A stretch of 64,000 nt of DNA. It comes from Flavobacterium psychrolimnae. Its GTDB lineage: Bacteria > Bacteroidota > Bacteroidia > Flavobacteriales > Flavobacteriaceae. A model generated the notes under the pieces. The model worked only from the letters and a program-made list of their open reading frames with translations. It did not search any database and had not been told where the DNA came from. Shown piece by piece: positions 25,044 through 33,342 of this stretch (positions are counted from its first letter, which is position 1; every line of letters starts with the position of its first letter). Location of the stretch: assembly GCF_003312425.1 (NCBI RefSeq), contig NZ_QNUX01000001.1:124001-188000 (forward strand). Direction: 5' to 3'. Made by a program: the position numbers and the translations under genes.

Positions 25044-27734
25044 TTCTAAAGATAAAGTAATCTGACCATCATCATCTAATTGAATCGAAGCATCATCAGC
25101 ATCCGTTTCTCCTTTTACTTCTAAATCCTCAGCAATTACCTCAACCGGAACTTCATAAGCCAAAGGCTCTAATAGATTTACTTGTTTCAACTTATCAGCT
25201 GTCAATTGATTTCCTAATGCTTTAAATCCTTTCAAGGCAATAAAAGATTCAATGTCCACCGTCATATTTTCTTTCTGTACACCTTTTACTTTTGTAAAAA
25301 CTAGTTCCGCAACTGGACGATAATCTGTTGAGACAATTTCAAGATGTGAATTAGCATGTTCCGTGATAAAAGTTTCTTCTTTATTCTCTGTTTCAACTAA
25401 AAAACGTTTGATATAATAACGTTCTTTTTCTCCATCGTAATAAATCGCCGATATTGGTTTTTTTGGAATCCATTTTTCCAAAACTACCATGTCTTCATCA
25501 AAATGCGTAGACAATTCCGGCGTAATTACTTTCGCTTTCCCCGTTTGTGAAATGATTAGAATCTTATCACTTGGTCTGAATTCACCCAACAATTCTCCTC
25601 TTCCATCTACATTCAATCGTTGAACAGTATCATCAAACCAAACTTTTCTTGGTAATAAAGTAGAAATTCCTTTCTCCTTCAATTCTATTTTTTTAATTGG
25701 ATATTTAGTTACCAAATTCCCTTTGGAAGCGCGTCCTTTTATCGCTAAACTGGCGAAATCAATATCGAATTTCAGTTTTTTTACACTTCCTACCTGGCGT
25801 AATAATATTGTAATTACTTCTGCTTCACCATTTGGATTACAAGAAAAATACAATACTTGAGAACCAGCAGTTTCATTGGTTAAATCGTAGGCTTTATCTC
25901 GGGTAACTCCAGAAACATTGAAACGTTTTATGTATGAAGGCCCCGATTTTCCGTCACGGTAGATCATATTATAAATCGTTCTTTTATCGCTTTTATCAAA
26001 AATAGCAATGTGAATTATGTCTTTACCCACGAAAGTTTTAGCATCTACTTTGGTAATCATCATTTTTCCGTCACGCAGAAAAACAATTACATCATCAATA
26101 TCAGAACAATCCGTAACATATTCGTCTTTTTTCAAACTTGTACCTACGAAACCTTCTTCCTTATTTACGTATAATTTAGTATTTCTTAAAACTACTTTCG
26201 TTGCTTCAATATCATCAAAAATTCGAAGCTCTGTTTGACGCTCACGCCCTTTCCCATACTTCTCTTTCAACTTGGTAAAATAGGCAATCGCAAAATCAAT
26301 CAGATGTTCTAAATTGTGTTTTACTTGTTCGATATCACCTTCCAATGATTCAATTTTATCCTGCGCTTTATTACTGTCAAATTTGGAAATACGCATGATT
26401 CGGATATCCAATAAACGCAGAATATCGTCTTCAGTAACCGCTCGTTTTAAATGTTTTGTGTGTGGTTTCAAACCGTCATCGACGGCTTTAATTACCGTTT
26501 CTCGAGTCGTCATTTCTTCAATGTCACGATAGATTTTATTTTCGATGAAAATACGTTCCAAAGAAAGAAAATGCCATTGTTCCTCCAATTCACTCAATTG
26601 AATTTCAAGTTCACTTTTCAACAATTCAACGGTTCTGTTCGTTGATATTTTCAACATTTCAGAAACACCAATAAAAAGTGGTTTGTTATCCTCGATCACA
26701 CAACCTAAAGGAGCTACCGAAGTTTCACAAGCCGTAAATGCAAATAATGCATCAATAGTTTTATCAGGAGAAACACCTGGAAAAAGGTGAATTAATATCT
26801 CAACCTCAGCAGCGGTATTGTCCTCAATTTTCTTGATCTTGATTTTCCCTTTTTCATTGGCTTTCAAAATACTGTCAATTAAAGTCGTAGTATTAGTTGA
26901 AAACGGAATTTGGGTAATCACCAATGTGTTTTTGTCCAGCTGAGCAATTTTGGCACGAACCCGAACACGCCCGCCACGCAATCCGTCATTATAATTAGAC
27001 ACATCAGCAATACCTTGCGTCATGAAATCCGGATACAGCATAAAAGGCTTCCCTTTTAATATTTTTATCGAAGAATCGATTAATTCATTGAAATTATGAG
27101 GCAAAACTTTGGTCGAAAGACCTACTGCAATACCTTCGGCTCCTTGTGCCAAAAGCAATGGAAACTTCACCGGAAGATTGTTTGGTTCCGCTCGTCTTCC
27201 ATCATAAGAAACGCCCCAATCCGTGATTTTTGGACTGTAAATAACTTCCAAAGCAAACTTAGACAAACGCGCTTCAATGTAACGGGAAGCAGCGGCACCA
27301 TCACCCGTTAGGATATTTCCCCAGTTTCCCTGACAGTCTATCAATAATTCTTTTTGTCCAATTTGCACCATCGCATCACCAATACTCTGATCTCCGTGAG
27401 GATGATACTGCATGGTGTGTCCCACAACATTTGCCACTTTATTATAACGACCGTCATCTAATTCTTTCAAAGAGTGCATGATACGACGTTGCACGGGTTT
27501 AAAACCGTCTTCAATCGCCGGAACGGCACGCTCCAAAATTACATAGGAAGCATAATCTAGAAACCAGTCTTTATACATTCCCGTAACTTTGGTAATGGTA
27601 TCGTTTCCGTCTTCTTGATTATCGTAAAAATGTTGGCTTCCGGAAGAAATTATATCTTCAAAACCTCCATCACCACTTGTATTTTCGTCTTCTTGACCTT
27701 CTGGTAATATGTTTTCGTCTTCTTCGTCTTTCAT
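25041..27734 (-). CDS. parC: DNA topoisomerase IV subunit A
   Basis: An 897-residue type IIA topoisomerase breakage-reunion subunit. After an acidic N-terminal extension (residues 1-45, Glu/Asp-rich) come ASYVILERAVPAIEDGFKPVQRRI, MQYHPHGDQSIGDAMV and GDGAAASRYIEARLSKF with the catalytic Tyr152 preceded by Arg151. The C-terminal part forms the beta-propeller, with a long acidic tail (DADDASIQLDDDGQITLSLE). Pairing with the upstream parE on the same strand supports topoisomerase IV, the chromosome-decatenating enzyme, rather than gyrase. Start ATG 27734 overlaps the upstream nuclease stop by one base. Confidence 0.93.
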   Translation of the reverse strand: MKDEEDENILPEGQEDENTSGDGGFEDIISSGSQHFYDNQEDGNDTITKVTGMYKDWFLDYASYVILERAVPAIEDGFKPVQRRIMHSLKELDDGRYNKVANVVGHTMQYHPHGDQSIGDAMVQIGQKELLIDCQGNWGNILTGDGAAASRYIEARLSKFALEVIYSPKITDWGVSYDGRRAEPNNLPVKFPLLLAQGAEGIAVGLSTKVLPHNFNELIDSSIKILKGKPFMLYPDFMTQGIADVSNYNDGLRGGRVRVRAKIAQLDKNTLVITQIPFSTNTTTLIDSILKANEKGKIKIKKIEDNTAAEVEILIHLFPGVSPDKTIDALFAFTACETSVAPLGCVIEDNKPLFIGVSEMLKISTNRTVELLKSELEIQLSELEEQWHFLSLERIFIENKIYRDIEEMTTRETVIKAVDDGLKPHTKHLKRAVTEDDILRLLDIRIMRISKFDSNKAQDKIESLEGDIEQVKHNLEHLIDFAIAYFTKLKEKYGKGRERQTELRIFDDIEATKVVLRNTKLYVNKEEGFVGTSLKKDEYVTDCSDIDDVIVFLRDGKMMITKVDAKTFVGKDIIHIAIFDKSDKRTIYNMIYRDGKSGPSYIKRFNVSGVTRDKAYDLTNETAGSQVLYFSCNPNGEAEVITILLRQVGSVKKLKFDIDFASLAIKGRASKGNLVTKYPIKKIELKEKGISTLLPRKVWFDDTVQRLNVDGRGELLGEFRPSDKILIISQTGKAKVITPELSTHFDEDMVVLEKWIPKKPISAIYYDGEKERYYIKRFLVETENKEETFITEHANSHLEIVSTDYRPVAELVFTKVKGVQKENMTVDIESFIALKGFKALGNQLTADKLKQVNLLEPLAYEVPVEVIAEDLEVKGETDADDASIQLDDDGQITLSLE

Positions 27735-28861
27735 TATATTGATTCCGAAATTAATTGTATTAAATCTTCTCTGCTTGGCAGAATTGTTTTGTATTTACTG
27801 GCAAAAATTTGTTCATTATTTTCCGGTAAAGTATATTCTACAACCAAATCACTTTTGTTTTGGCACAGTACAATTCCAATGGTTTTATTTTCGTCTTCCA
27901 AACGCATTTCTCTGTCGTAATAATTGACATACATTTGCATTTGACCTAAATCTTGGTGTTTTAATTCGCCTATTTTTAAATCAATCAGCACAAAACATCT
28001 AAGAATTCTGTTATAAAAAACCAAATCGATTCGAAAATGTTTATCGTCAAAAGTAATTCTATTTTGTCTTGCGACAAAAGTAAATCCGTGACCTAATTCT
28101 AATAAAAAATGTTCTAGTTTATTGATAATTTCCTCCTCTAATTCCGACTCGGAATACTGATGTAATTCTGGTAAACCTAAAAATTCTAAAATATAAGGGT
28201 CTTTAATAAGGTCTTTTGGTTTCTCTATAATCTGTCCTTGTTCCGAAAGTTTCAAAACTCCTGCTGCATCTCGACTTAAAGCCAATCGCGTATAAAGAGC
28301 TGAATCATATTGACGCTTTAATTCCCGAACACTCCAGTAGTATTTCTCAGATTCTATTTCGTAGAAACGTCTTTCTTTGTCATCGTCAATTCGCATTAAG
28401 AATGAATAATGAGACCATGTCAATTTAAAAAATGAAATCAGCGATTGCATTTTTTGATTTTCAGAAAACCCAGTCAGTGGTTGAGGGATCTTAATATTCA
28501 ATTCCCCATTCAGTGACTGGGATTTTTGAATTTGTAAAATCCGAGACACTGTCTCGGAAATTGAGTAAGTTAAATAAAACTTTCTTATATTCTCTAAATT
28601 AGCTACAGAAAACCCTTTTCCAAACTCAATAGTCAACTGTTCAGAAAGTCCTTTTAGTAGTTGCTTTCCATATTCAGCTCGCTCTTTTCCGCTTTGCTCT
28701 TCTTCCACAATCATTCTTCCTATTTCAAAATAGGTATACACCATTGTTGAATTTACAGTACGTAAAACCTGTTGACGGGCATTTTGCAATAGCGCGACTA
28801 CTTGAGAAAATAAAATTTTATTTTGAGAATTATCTGAAACTGTATTTTCTTTGTCTTTCAT
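27734..28861 (-). CDS. PDDEXK nuclease of the DUF1016/YhcG family
   Basis: A 375-residue protein. The N-terminal DUF1016 part contains LLQNARQQVLRTVNSTMVYTYFEIGRMI, KERAEYGKQLLKGLSEQL and TIEFGKGFSVANLENIRKFY, followed by TWSHYSFLMRID and KYYWSVRELKRQ. The C-terminal half is the restriction-enzyme-like domain: KDPYILEFLGLPEL, FLLELGHGFTFVARQNRI, FRIDLVFYNRILRCFVLIDLKIG with the D...D-x-K core, and GQMQMYVNYYD. It belongs to nucleases linked with mobile DNA and defence, yet here is coupled by a 1-base overlap to parC. Length is normal and no frameshift is seen, so it is intact. Confidence 0.9.
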   Translation of the reverse strand: MKDKENTVSDNSQNKILFSQVVALLQNARQQVLRTVNSTMVYTYFEIGRMIVEEEQSGKERAEYGKQLLKGLSEQLTIEFGKGFSVANLENIRKFYLTYSISETVSRILQIQKSQSLNGELNIKIPQPLTGFSENQKMQSLISFFKLTWSHYSFLMRIDDDKERRFYEIESEKYYWSVRELKRQYDSALYTRLALSRDAAGVLKLSEQGQIIEKPKDLIKDPYILEFLGLPELHQYSESELEEEIINKLEHFLLELGHGFTFVARQNRITFDDKHFRIDLVFYNRILRCFVLIDLKIGELKHQDLGQMQMYVNYYDREMRLEDENKTIGIVLCQNKSDLVVEYTLPENNEQIFASKYKTILPSREDLIQLISESI

Positions 28862-28911
28862 TAAATATATTCTATTGAATAGTAGTCAACTCTAATTTTT
28901 CGCTTAAAATG

Positions 28912-29097
28912 CTAAAAAGAATATTTCTCTTTACAAACATGCTCTTCCTTTCTAGTCTCATTTCCATTTGTATCCAACTCTTTCTTTATAACTATATCAC
29001 ATTCCTTATGATCATTACTACCTTTAATAAAAAAAATAGTTGAAAAACTAATCAAAAATAGTAAAGCGATAAAAATTAGCGTTCTTTTTGAAGGCAT
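28912..29097 (-). CDS. Small membrane protein inside the parE-parC operon
   Basis: Sixty-one residues with one N-terminal helix (TLIFIALLFLISFSTIFFI) then a charged, Cys-containing tail (HKECDIVIKKEL, EEHVCKEKYSF). The start lies 12 bases after the parE stop, consistent with operon placement. No family is recognised. It is a short gene, so it carries moderate uncertainty. Confidence 0.55.
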   Translation of the reverse strand: MPSKRTLIFIALLFLISFSTIFFIKGSNDHKECDIVIKKELDTNGNETRKEEHVCKEKYSF

Positions 29098-29109
29098 CCT
29101 AATAACTAT

Positions 29110-30972
29110 TTAAACTTTCTCGATTACATCTAATTCCACCTTCAAATTCTTGATAATAAATTCTTGTCTGTCGGGAGTATTTTTACCCATATAAAAAGAA
29201 AGCAATTGTTCTATCGAAGTGTTTTTATCCATCATAATAGGATCAAGACGAATGGTTTCTCCAATAAAATTCTTGAACTCATCCGGAGAAATTTCTCCCA
29301 ATCCCTTAAATCGGGTGATTTCCGGTTTTGGCTTTAGTTTTTCGATTGCTGCTTTTCGTTCATCTTCAGAATAACAATAGATTGTTTCTTTCTTGTTTCT
29401 AACTCTGAAAAGTGGTGTTTGCAAAATATATAAATGTCCTTCTTTTATCAATTCAGGGAAAAATTGCAGAAAGAACGTAATTAATAACAATCTAATGTGC
29501 ATTCCATCGACATCGGCATCAGTAGCAATTACAATATTGTTATAACGCAATTTTTCTAATCCATCTTCAATATCAAGTGCCGCTTGTAATAAATTGAATT
29601 CTTCATTTTCATAAACAATTTTCTTGCTCATTCCATAAGAATTCAAAGGCTTACCACGTAAACTAAAAACGGCTTGCGTATTTACATCACGTGATTTGGT
29701 AATCGACCCAGAAGCTGAATCTCCCTCCGTAATAAAAAGCGTGCTTTCTAAATTTTTAGGATTTTTAGTATCCGGAAGATGCGCCCTACAATCTCTTAAT
29801 TTCTTATTGTGTAAGTTCGCTTTTTTGGCACGATCAGTGGCTAGTTTCCTGATTCCAGATAATTCTTTTCGCTCTCTTTCTGCTTGAAGAATTTTGCGTA
29901 ACAATGCGTCTGAAGTTGCAGGATTCTTGTGCAAATAATTATCTAATTTCGTTTTCACAAAATCATTTACAAAAGTTCGAACCGAAGGCATTCCTGGCTC
30001 TGAACCCATATCAGTTGAACCTAATTTAGTTTTGGTCTGTGACTCAAAAACCGGTTCCATTACTTTGATGCTAATCGCTGTAACAATCGATTTTCGAACA
30101 TCTGAAGCTTCGAAACTTTTATTATAAAACTCCCGAATCGTTTTTACAATTGCTTCGCGATACGCCGCTAAGTGCGTTCCTCCTTGCGTGGTATTTTGTC
30201 CATTTACGAAGGAATGATATTCCTCGCTGTACTGTGTTTTACTGTGTGTTAAAGCAATCTCGATATCGTCGCCTTTCAAGTGAATGATTGGATATTCCAA
30301 ATCTTCAGCGTGAATGGTTTCTTCTAATAAATCTTTCAGACCATTCTCAGAAAAATATTTTTCTCCGTTAAAAATGATTGTCAAACCATTGTTTAAATAA
30401 CAATAGTTTTTAAGCATTTTGATGATATACTCGTAGCGGAATTTATAATTTTTGAAAATCGCTTCATCCGGAATAAAAGTTACTTTAGTTCCTTTTCGTT
30501 TCGTTGTATCAATAATATCTTCTTCGAGAACTAAGTTTCCAGCAGAGAATTCCGCTGCTTTTTGTTTTTCGTCCCGAACGGATTCTACACGAAAATAATT
30601 TGACAAAGCATTTACAGCTTTTGTCCCAACTCCATTTAAACCAACGGATTTTTTAAATGCCAAAGAATCGTATTTTCCACCGGTATTCATTTTAGAAACT
30701 ACATCAATGACTTTTCCTAATGGAATTCCACGCCCGTAATCTCGAACATTAACCGTTTTATCTTTGATTGTAACCTCAATTGTTTTACCGGCACCCATGA
30801 CAAATTCATCGATACAGTTATCCAAAACCTCTTTGAGAAGAATGTAAATACCATCATCCGGAGAAGAGCCGTCACCCAATTTCCCGATGTACATTCCGGG
30901 ACGCATGCGAATATGTTCTTTCCAGTCGAGTGACCGAATATTATCTTCGGTATATTGATTTTGATCGGACAT
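29110..30972 (-). CDS. parE: DNA topoisomerase IV subunit B
   Basis: A 620-residue ATPase subunit of topoisomerase IV. GHKL ATP site motifs are [26 protein letters not shown] and [14 protein letters not shown]. The transducer residues include [20 protein letters not shown]. The Toprim domain has [17 protein letters not shown] with the catalytic glutamate and [14 protein letters not shown] with the D-x-D. The C-terminal end is [12 protein letters not shown]. It is first in the operon with the small protein, nuclease and parC. The shorter length compared with GyrB supports ParE. Confidence 0.95.
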   Translation of the reverse strand: MSDQNQYTEDNIRSLDWKEHIRMRPGMYIGKLGDGSSPDDGIYILLKEVLDNCIDEFVMGAGKTIEVTIKDKTVNVRDYGRGIPLGKVIDVVSKMNTGGKYDSLAFKKSVGLNGVGTKAVNALSNYFRVESVRDEKQKAAEFSAGNLVLEEDIIDTTKRKGTKVTFIPDEAIFKNYKFRYEYIIKMLKNYCYLNNGLTIIFNGEKYFSENGLKDLLEETIHAEDLEYPIIHLKGDDIEIALTHSKTQYSEEYHSFVNGQNTTQGGTHLAAYREAIVKTIREFYNKSFEASDVRKSIVTAISIKVMEPVFESQTKTKLGSTDMGSEPGMPSVRTFVNDFVKTKLDNYLHKNPATSDALLRKILQAERERKELSGIRKLATDRAKKANLHNKKLRDCRAHLPDTKNPKNLESTLFITEGDSASGSITKSRDVNTQAVFSLRGKPLNSYGMSKKIVYENEEFNLLQAALDIEDGLEKLRYNNIVIATDADVDGMHIRLLLITFFLQFFPELIKEGHLYILQTPLFRVRNKKETIYCYSEDERKAAIEKLKPKPEITRFKGLGEISPDEFKNFIGETIRLDPIMMDKNTSIEQLLSFYMGKNTPDRQEFIIKNLKVELDVIEKV

Positions 30973-31101
30973 TGTAAATTTTGTGGATTTTGTGCTAATG
31001 TAGTGTAATTCGATAAAATTTAAAACAGGAATCAGCCAAAGTTATCAAGAATGATATTGACATTTTCTATTCAAAGATTTAAAGATTGAAAAATTAAAAG
31101 A

Positions 31102-31623
31102 TTAAAAATTTTTAATGATTTCTTTCAGTTGATTATCCAATTCAGGATTGGAAATTTTTCCTTTTTCTAAATCAAAATTAATATCAAAACTAGGCAATGA
31201 GAAGCTTGCTTTTACATTTCCTCCATAAAAAGGAAAGGCATTTTTTGCAATCCCCAATACACTAGCCCCGCCCTTTGCTCCTGGCGAAGTTGCCATCAAT
31301 AACATTGGTTTTTCCTGAAAAACCTTAGCATTTATTCTAGTACACCAGTCAAAAATATTCTTGAAAGCCGCTGAATAATTACCATTATTTTCCGCCATGG
31401 AAACTACTAAAACATCAGCGGTAGCAATTTTAGCCAGAAATGATTTTGCTAACTCAAGTTGTCCCATTTCCTTTTCGATATCTACTGTGAAAATCGGCAT
31501 TTGAAAATCGTTTAAGTCCAAAACCTCCACTTCGGCATTTTCAAAAAGAGTTGCTGCGTACGTCGCTAATTTTTTATTGATAGAGTTTTTACTGGGGCTT
31601 GCGCCAAAGGCTATAATTTTCAT
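31102..31623 (-). CDS. NAD(P)H-dependent FMN reductase
   Basis: A 173-residue flavodoxin-fold oxidoreductase. The FMN phosphate loop is FGASPSKNSINKKLATYA at the N-terminus. ADVLVVSMAENNGNYSAAFKNIFDW supplies the isoalloxazine-binding P-E-N type loop, here with MAENNG, and MATSPGAKGGASVLG the second. It is a cytoplasmic reductase with an unknown acceptor. It is a single gene ahead of an intergenic region with a repeat element. Confidence 0.87.
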   Translation of the reverse strand: MKIIAFGASPSKNSINKKLATYAATLFENAEVEVLDLNDFQMPIFTVDIEKEMGQLELAKSFLAKIATADVLVVSMAENNGNYSAAFKNIFDWCTRINAKVFQEKPMLLMATSPGAKGGASVLGIAKNAFPFYGGNVKASFSLPSFDINFDLEKGKISNPELDNQLKEIIKNF

Positions 31624-31747
31624 GATGATTAGTTTTTATTAAAAGTAGTAAAAATAAAATAACAACAAAATAATTAGCCACTGATTCACAGATTACGACA
31701 ACAAATAAGAAAAAAACAAAATTTCATTTTCCTACAAATCGATTTTA
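31624..31747. other. Non-coding stretch before the repeat copy
   Basis: This is the upstream part of the 334-base gap between the FMN reductase and ychF. No credible ORF is seen. It contains CCACTGATTCACAGATTACG, a string I know as common in flavobacterial intergenic DNA. The rest of the gap is the repeat element and the ychF terminator. Confidence 0.4.
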
Positions 31748-31889
31748 CCCCAGATTGCAACGGAAAGCATTTTTTTGATCAATTTCATTTTTTATTGACA
31801 TAAAAGAGCGACCGAAGGAAGCTCCTTTTTTGTCTTATAAAAAAGAGATTGATGGGAAAATCTTGAAGTGGAAAGCTGGAATAGGTCCA
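31748..31889 (+). repeat. Intergenic repeat family, long copy
   Basis: Box 1 CCCCAGATTGCAACGGAAAG (31749-31768) and box 2 AAAATCTTGAAGTGGAAAGC followed by TGGAATAGGTCC (31857-31888) correspond to the two ends of the copy at 39043-39121. The centre is longer and holds the hairpin GAGCGACCGAAGGAAGCTC. It lies between the FMN reductase and the ychF terminator. Confidence 0.6.
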
Positions 31890-31890
31890 T

Positions 31891-31921
31891 AAAAAAACTG
31901 TCCAATTGCTTGAACAGTTTT
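31891..31921 (-). terminator. Terminator of ychF
   Basis: AAAACTGT (31894-31901) and ACAGTTTT (31914-31921) form the stem. A T run follows on the minus strand. Confidence 0.75.
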
Positions 31922-31957
31922 CTCTATCTTCTTTAGTCTATTTTCTTTAATCTAATA

Positions 31958-33052
31958 TTAAACGTTGAATCTAAAGTGCATTACATCACCATCTTTAACG
32001 ATGTATTCTTTTCCTTCTACTTTGAATTTTCCAGCTTCTTTACATTTGGCTTCAGAACCGTAATGAACGAAATCTTCATACGCAATAACTTCGGCGCGGA
32101 TAAATCCTTTTTCGAAATCAGTGTGAATTACTCCCGCAGCTTGCGGCGCGGTTGATCCAACATTGATGGTCCAAGCACGAACTTCTTTGACACCGGCGGT
32201 AAAATAGGTTTGTTGCTTCAATAATTTATAAGCGGCACGAATTAAAACCGAAGCTCCTGGCTCTGTCAATCCCATGTCTTCAAGGAAAACCTGACGCTCT
32301 TCATAGCTTTCTAATTCGGTAATATCGGCTTCCGCACCTACAGAAAGCACGATAACTTCTGCATCTTCATCTTTTACTAATTCACGAACTTGGTCTACAT
32401 ATTTATTTCCGTTAACAGCTGAATTTTCATCCACATTACAAACGTACAATACTGGTTTTGCGGTAATCAATTGGAAACCTTCCATCAAAACTTCTTCATC
32501 ATTATTTTGCGGAGTAATAGTTCTAGCAGATTTTGCCTGAAGTAACGTTTCTCTAATTCTGTTCAACAACGCTTCCTCAACAATTGCTTCTTTATTTCCT
32601 GTTTTAGCCGCACGTTTTACTTTTTCTAAACGTTTTTCAACATTTTCCAAATCTTTCAACTGCAACTCAATATCAATTGTTTCTTTATCTCGAATAGGAT
32701 TTACATTTCCATCAACGTGAACAATGTTGTCATTATCAAAACAACGCAAAACATGAATAATCGCATTACATTCTCTGATATTTCCAAGGAATTGGTTTCC
32801 TAAACCTTCGCCTTTACTAGCTCCTTTTACCAATCCTGCAATATCAACAATATCAACAGTAGCCATTTGTACACGTTCTGGTTTTACTAGTTCTTCCAAT
32901 TTTTCTATTCTGGAATCCGGAACATTTACAACTCCTATATTAGGTTCGATAGTACAAAAAGGAAAGTTGGCACTTTGCGCTTTTGCATTGGATAAACAAT
33001 TGAATAATGTTGATTTTCCAACATTTGGTAATCCTACAATTCCTGCTTTCAT
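31958..33052 (-). CDS. ychF: Ribosome-binding ATPase YchF
   Basis: A 364-residue OBG-family P-loop protein, ATP- rather than GTP-preferring, that binds ribosomes and is tied to oxidative-stress control. G1 GLPNVGKSTLFNCLS at residues 6-20, switch region SANFPFCTIEPN, G3 VDIVDIAGLVKGASKGEGLGNQFL in overview, NVDE replacing NKxD, and a C-terminal TGS domain ending EGKEYIVKDGDVMHFRFNV. Length and motifs are typical. Confidence 0.96.
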   Translation of the reverse strand: MKAGIVGLPNVGKSTLFNCLSNAKAQSANFPFCTIEPNIGVVNVPDSRIEKLEELVKPERVQMATVDIVDIAGLVKGASKGEGLGNQFLGNIRECNAIIHVLRCFDNDNIVHVDGNVNPIRDKETIDIELQLKDLENVEKRLEKVKRAAKTGNKEAIVEEALLNRIRETLLQAKSARTITPQNNDEEVLMEGFQLITAKPVLYVCNVDENSAVNGNKYVDQVRELVKDEDAEVIVLSVGAEADITELESYEERQVFLEDMGLTEPGASVLIRAAYKLLKQQTYFTAGVKEVRAWTINVGSTAPQAAGVIHTDFEKGFIRAEVIAYEDFVHYGSEAKCKEAGKFKVEGKEYIVKDGDVMHFRFNV

Positions 33053-33181
33053 ATGTAGATAATATTTGTTTTTTAATGGAATATTTTGTCGTATTCTTTC
33101 TGTATTTTAAACAGAATTCGTACTACTTTTTTCTGCAAATAACACGCTAAGTTTAAATATAACGTTTGCTCTAAAAGTTTG

Positions 33182-33189
33182 CAAATATA
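33182..33189 (-). promoter_or_regulatory. Possible -7 box for ychF
   Basis: CAAATATA reads TATATTTG on the minus strand, matching TAnnTTTG. It would give a 5' untranslated region of about 120 bases. No partner box was found. The remaining 290-base gap has no gene and shows no clear promoter for the receptor on the + strand. Confidence 0.3.
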
Positions 33190-33342
33190 AGATTTTATAA
33201 ATGTTTTAAATAATTAAAAACTATACATTAAAGAGGTCTAATATGTTTTTTATAAAAAAATAAAAAAATTACAAATTTTATGTTAAAAAAAATTATATTG
33301 CGAATGATTTTAAACCAAACCAAAAATTAAACACAACTTATT

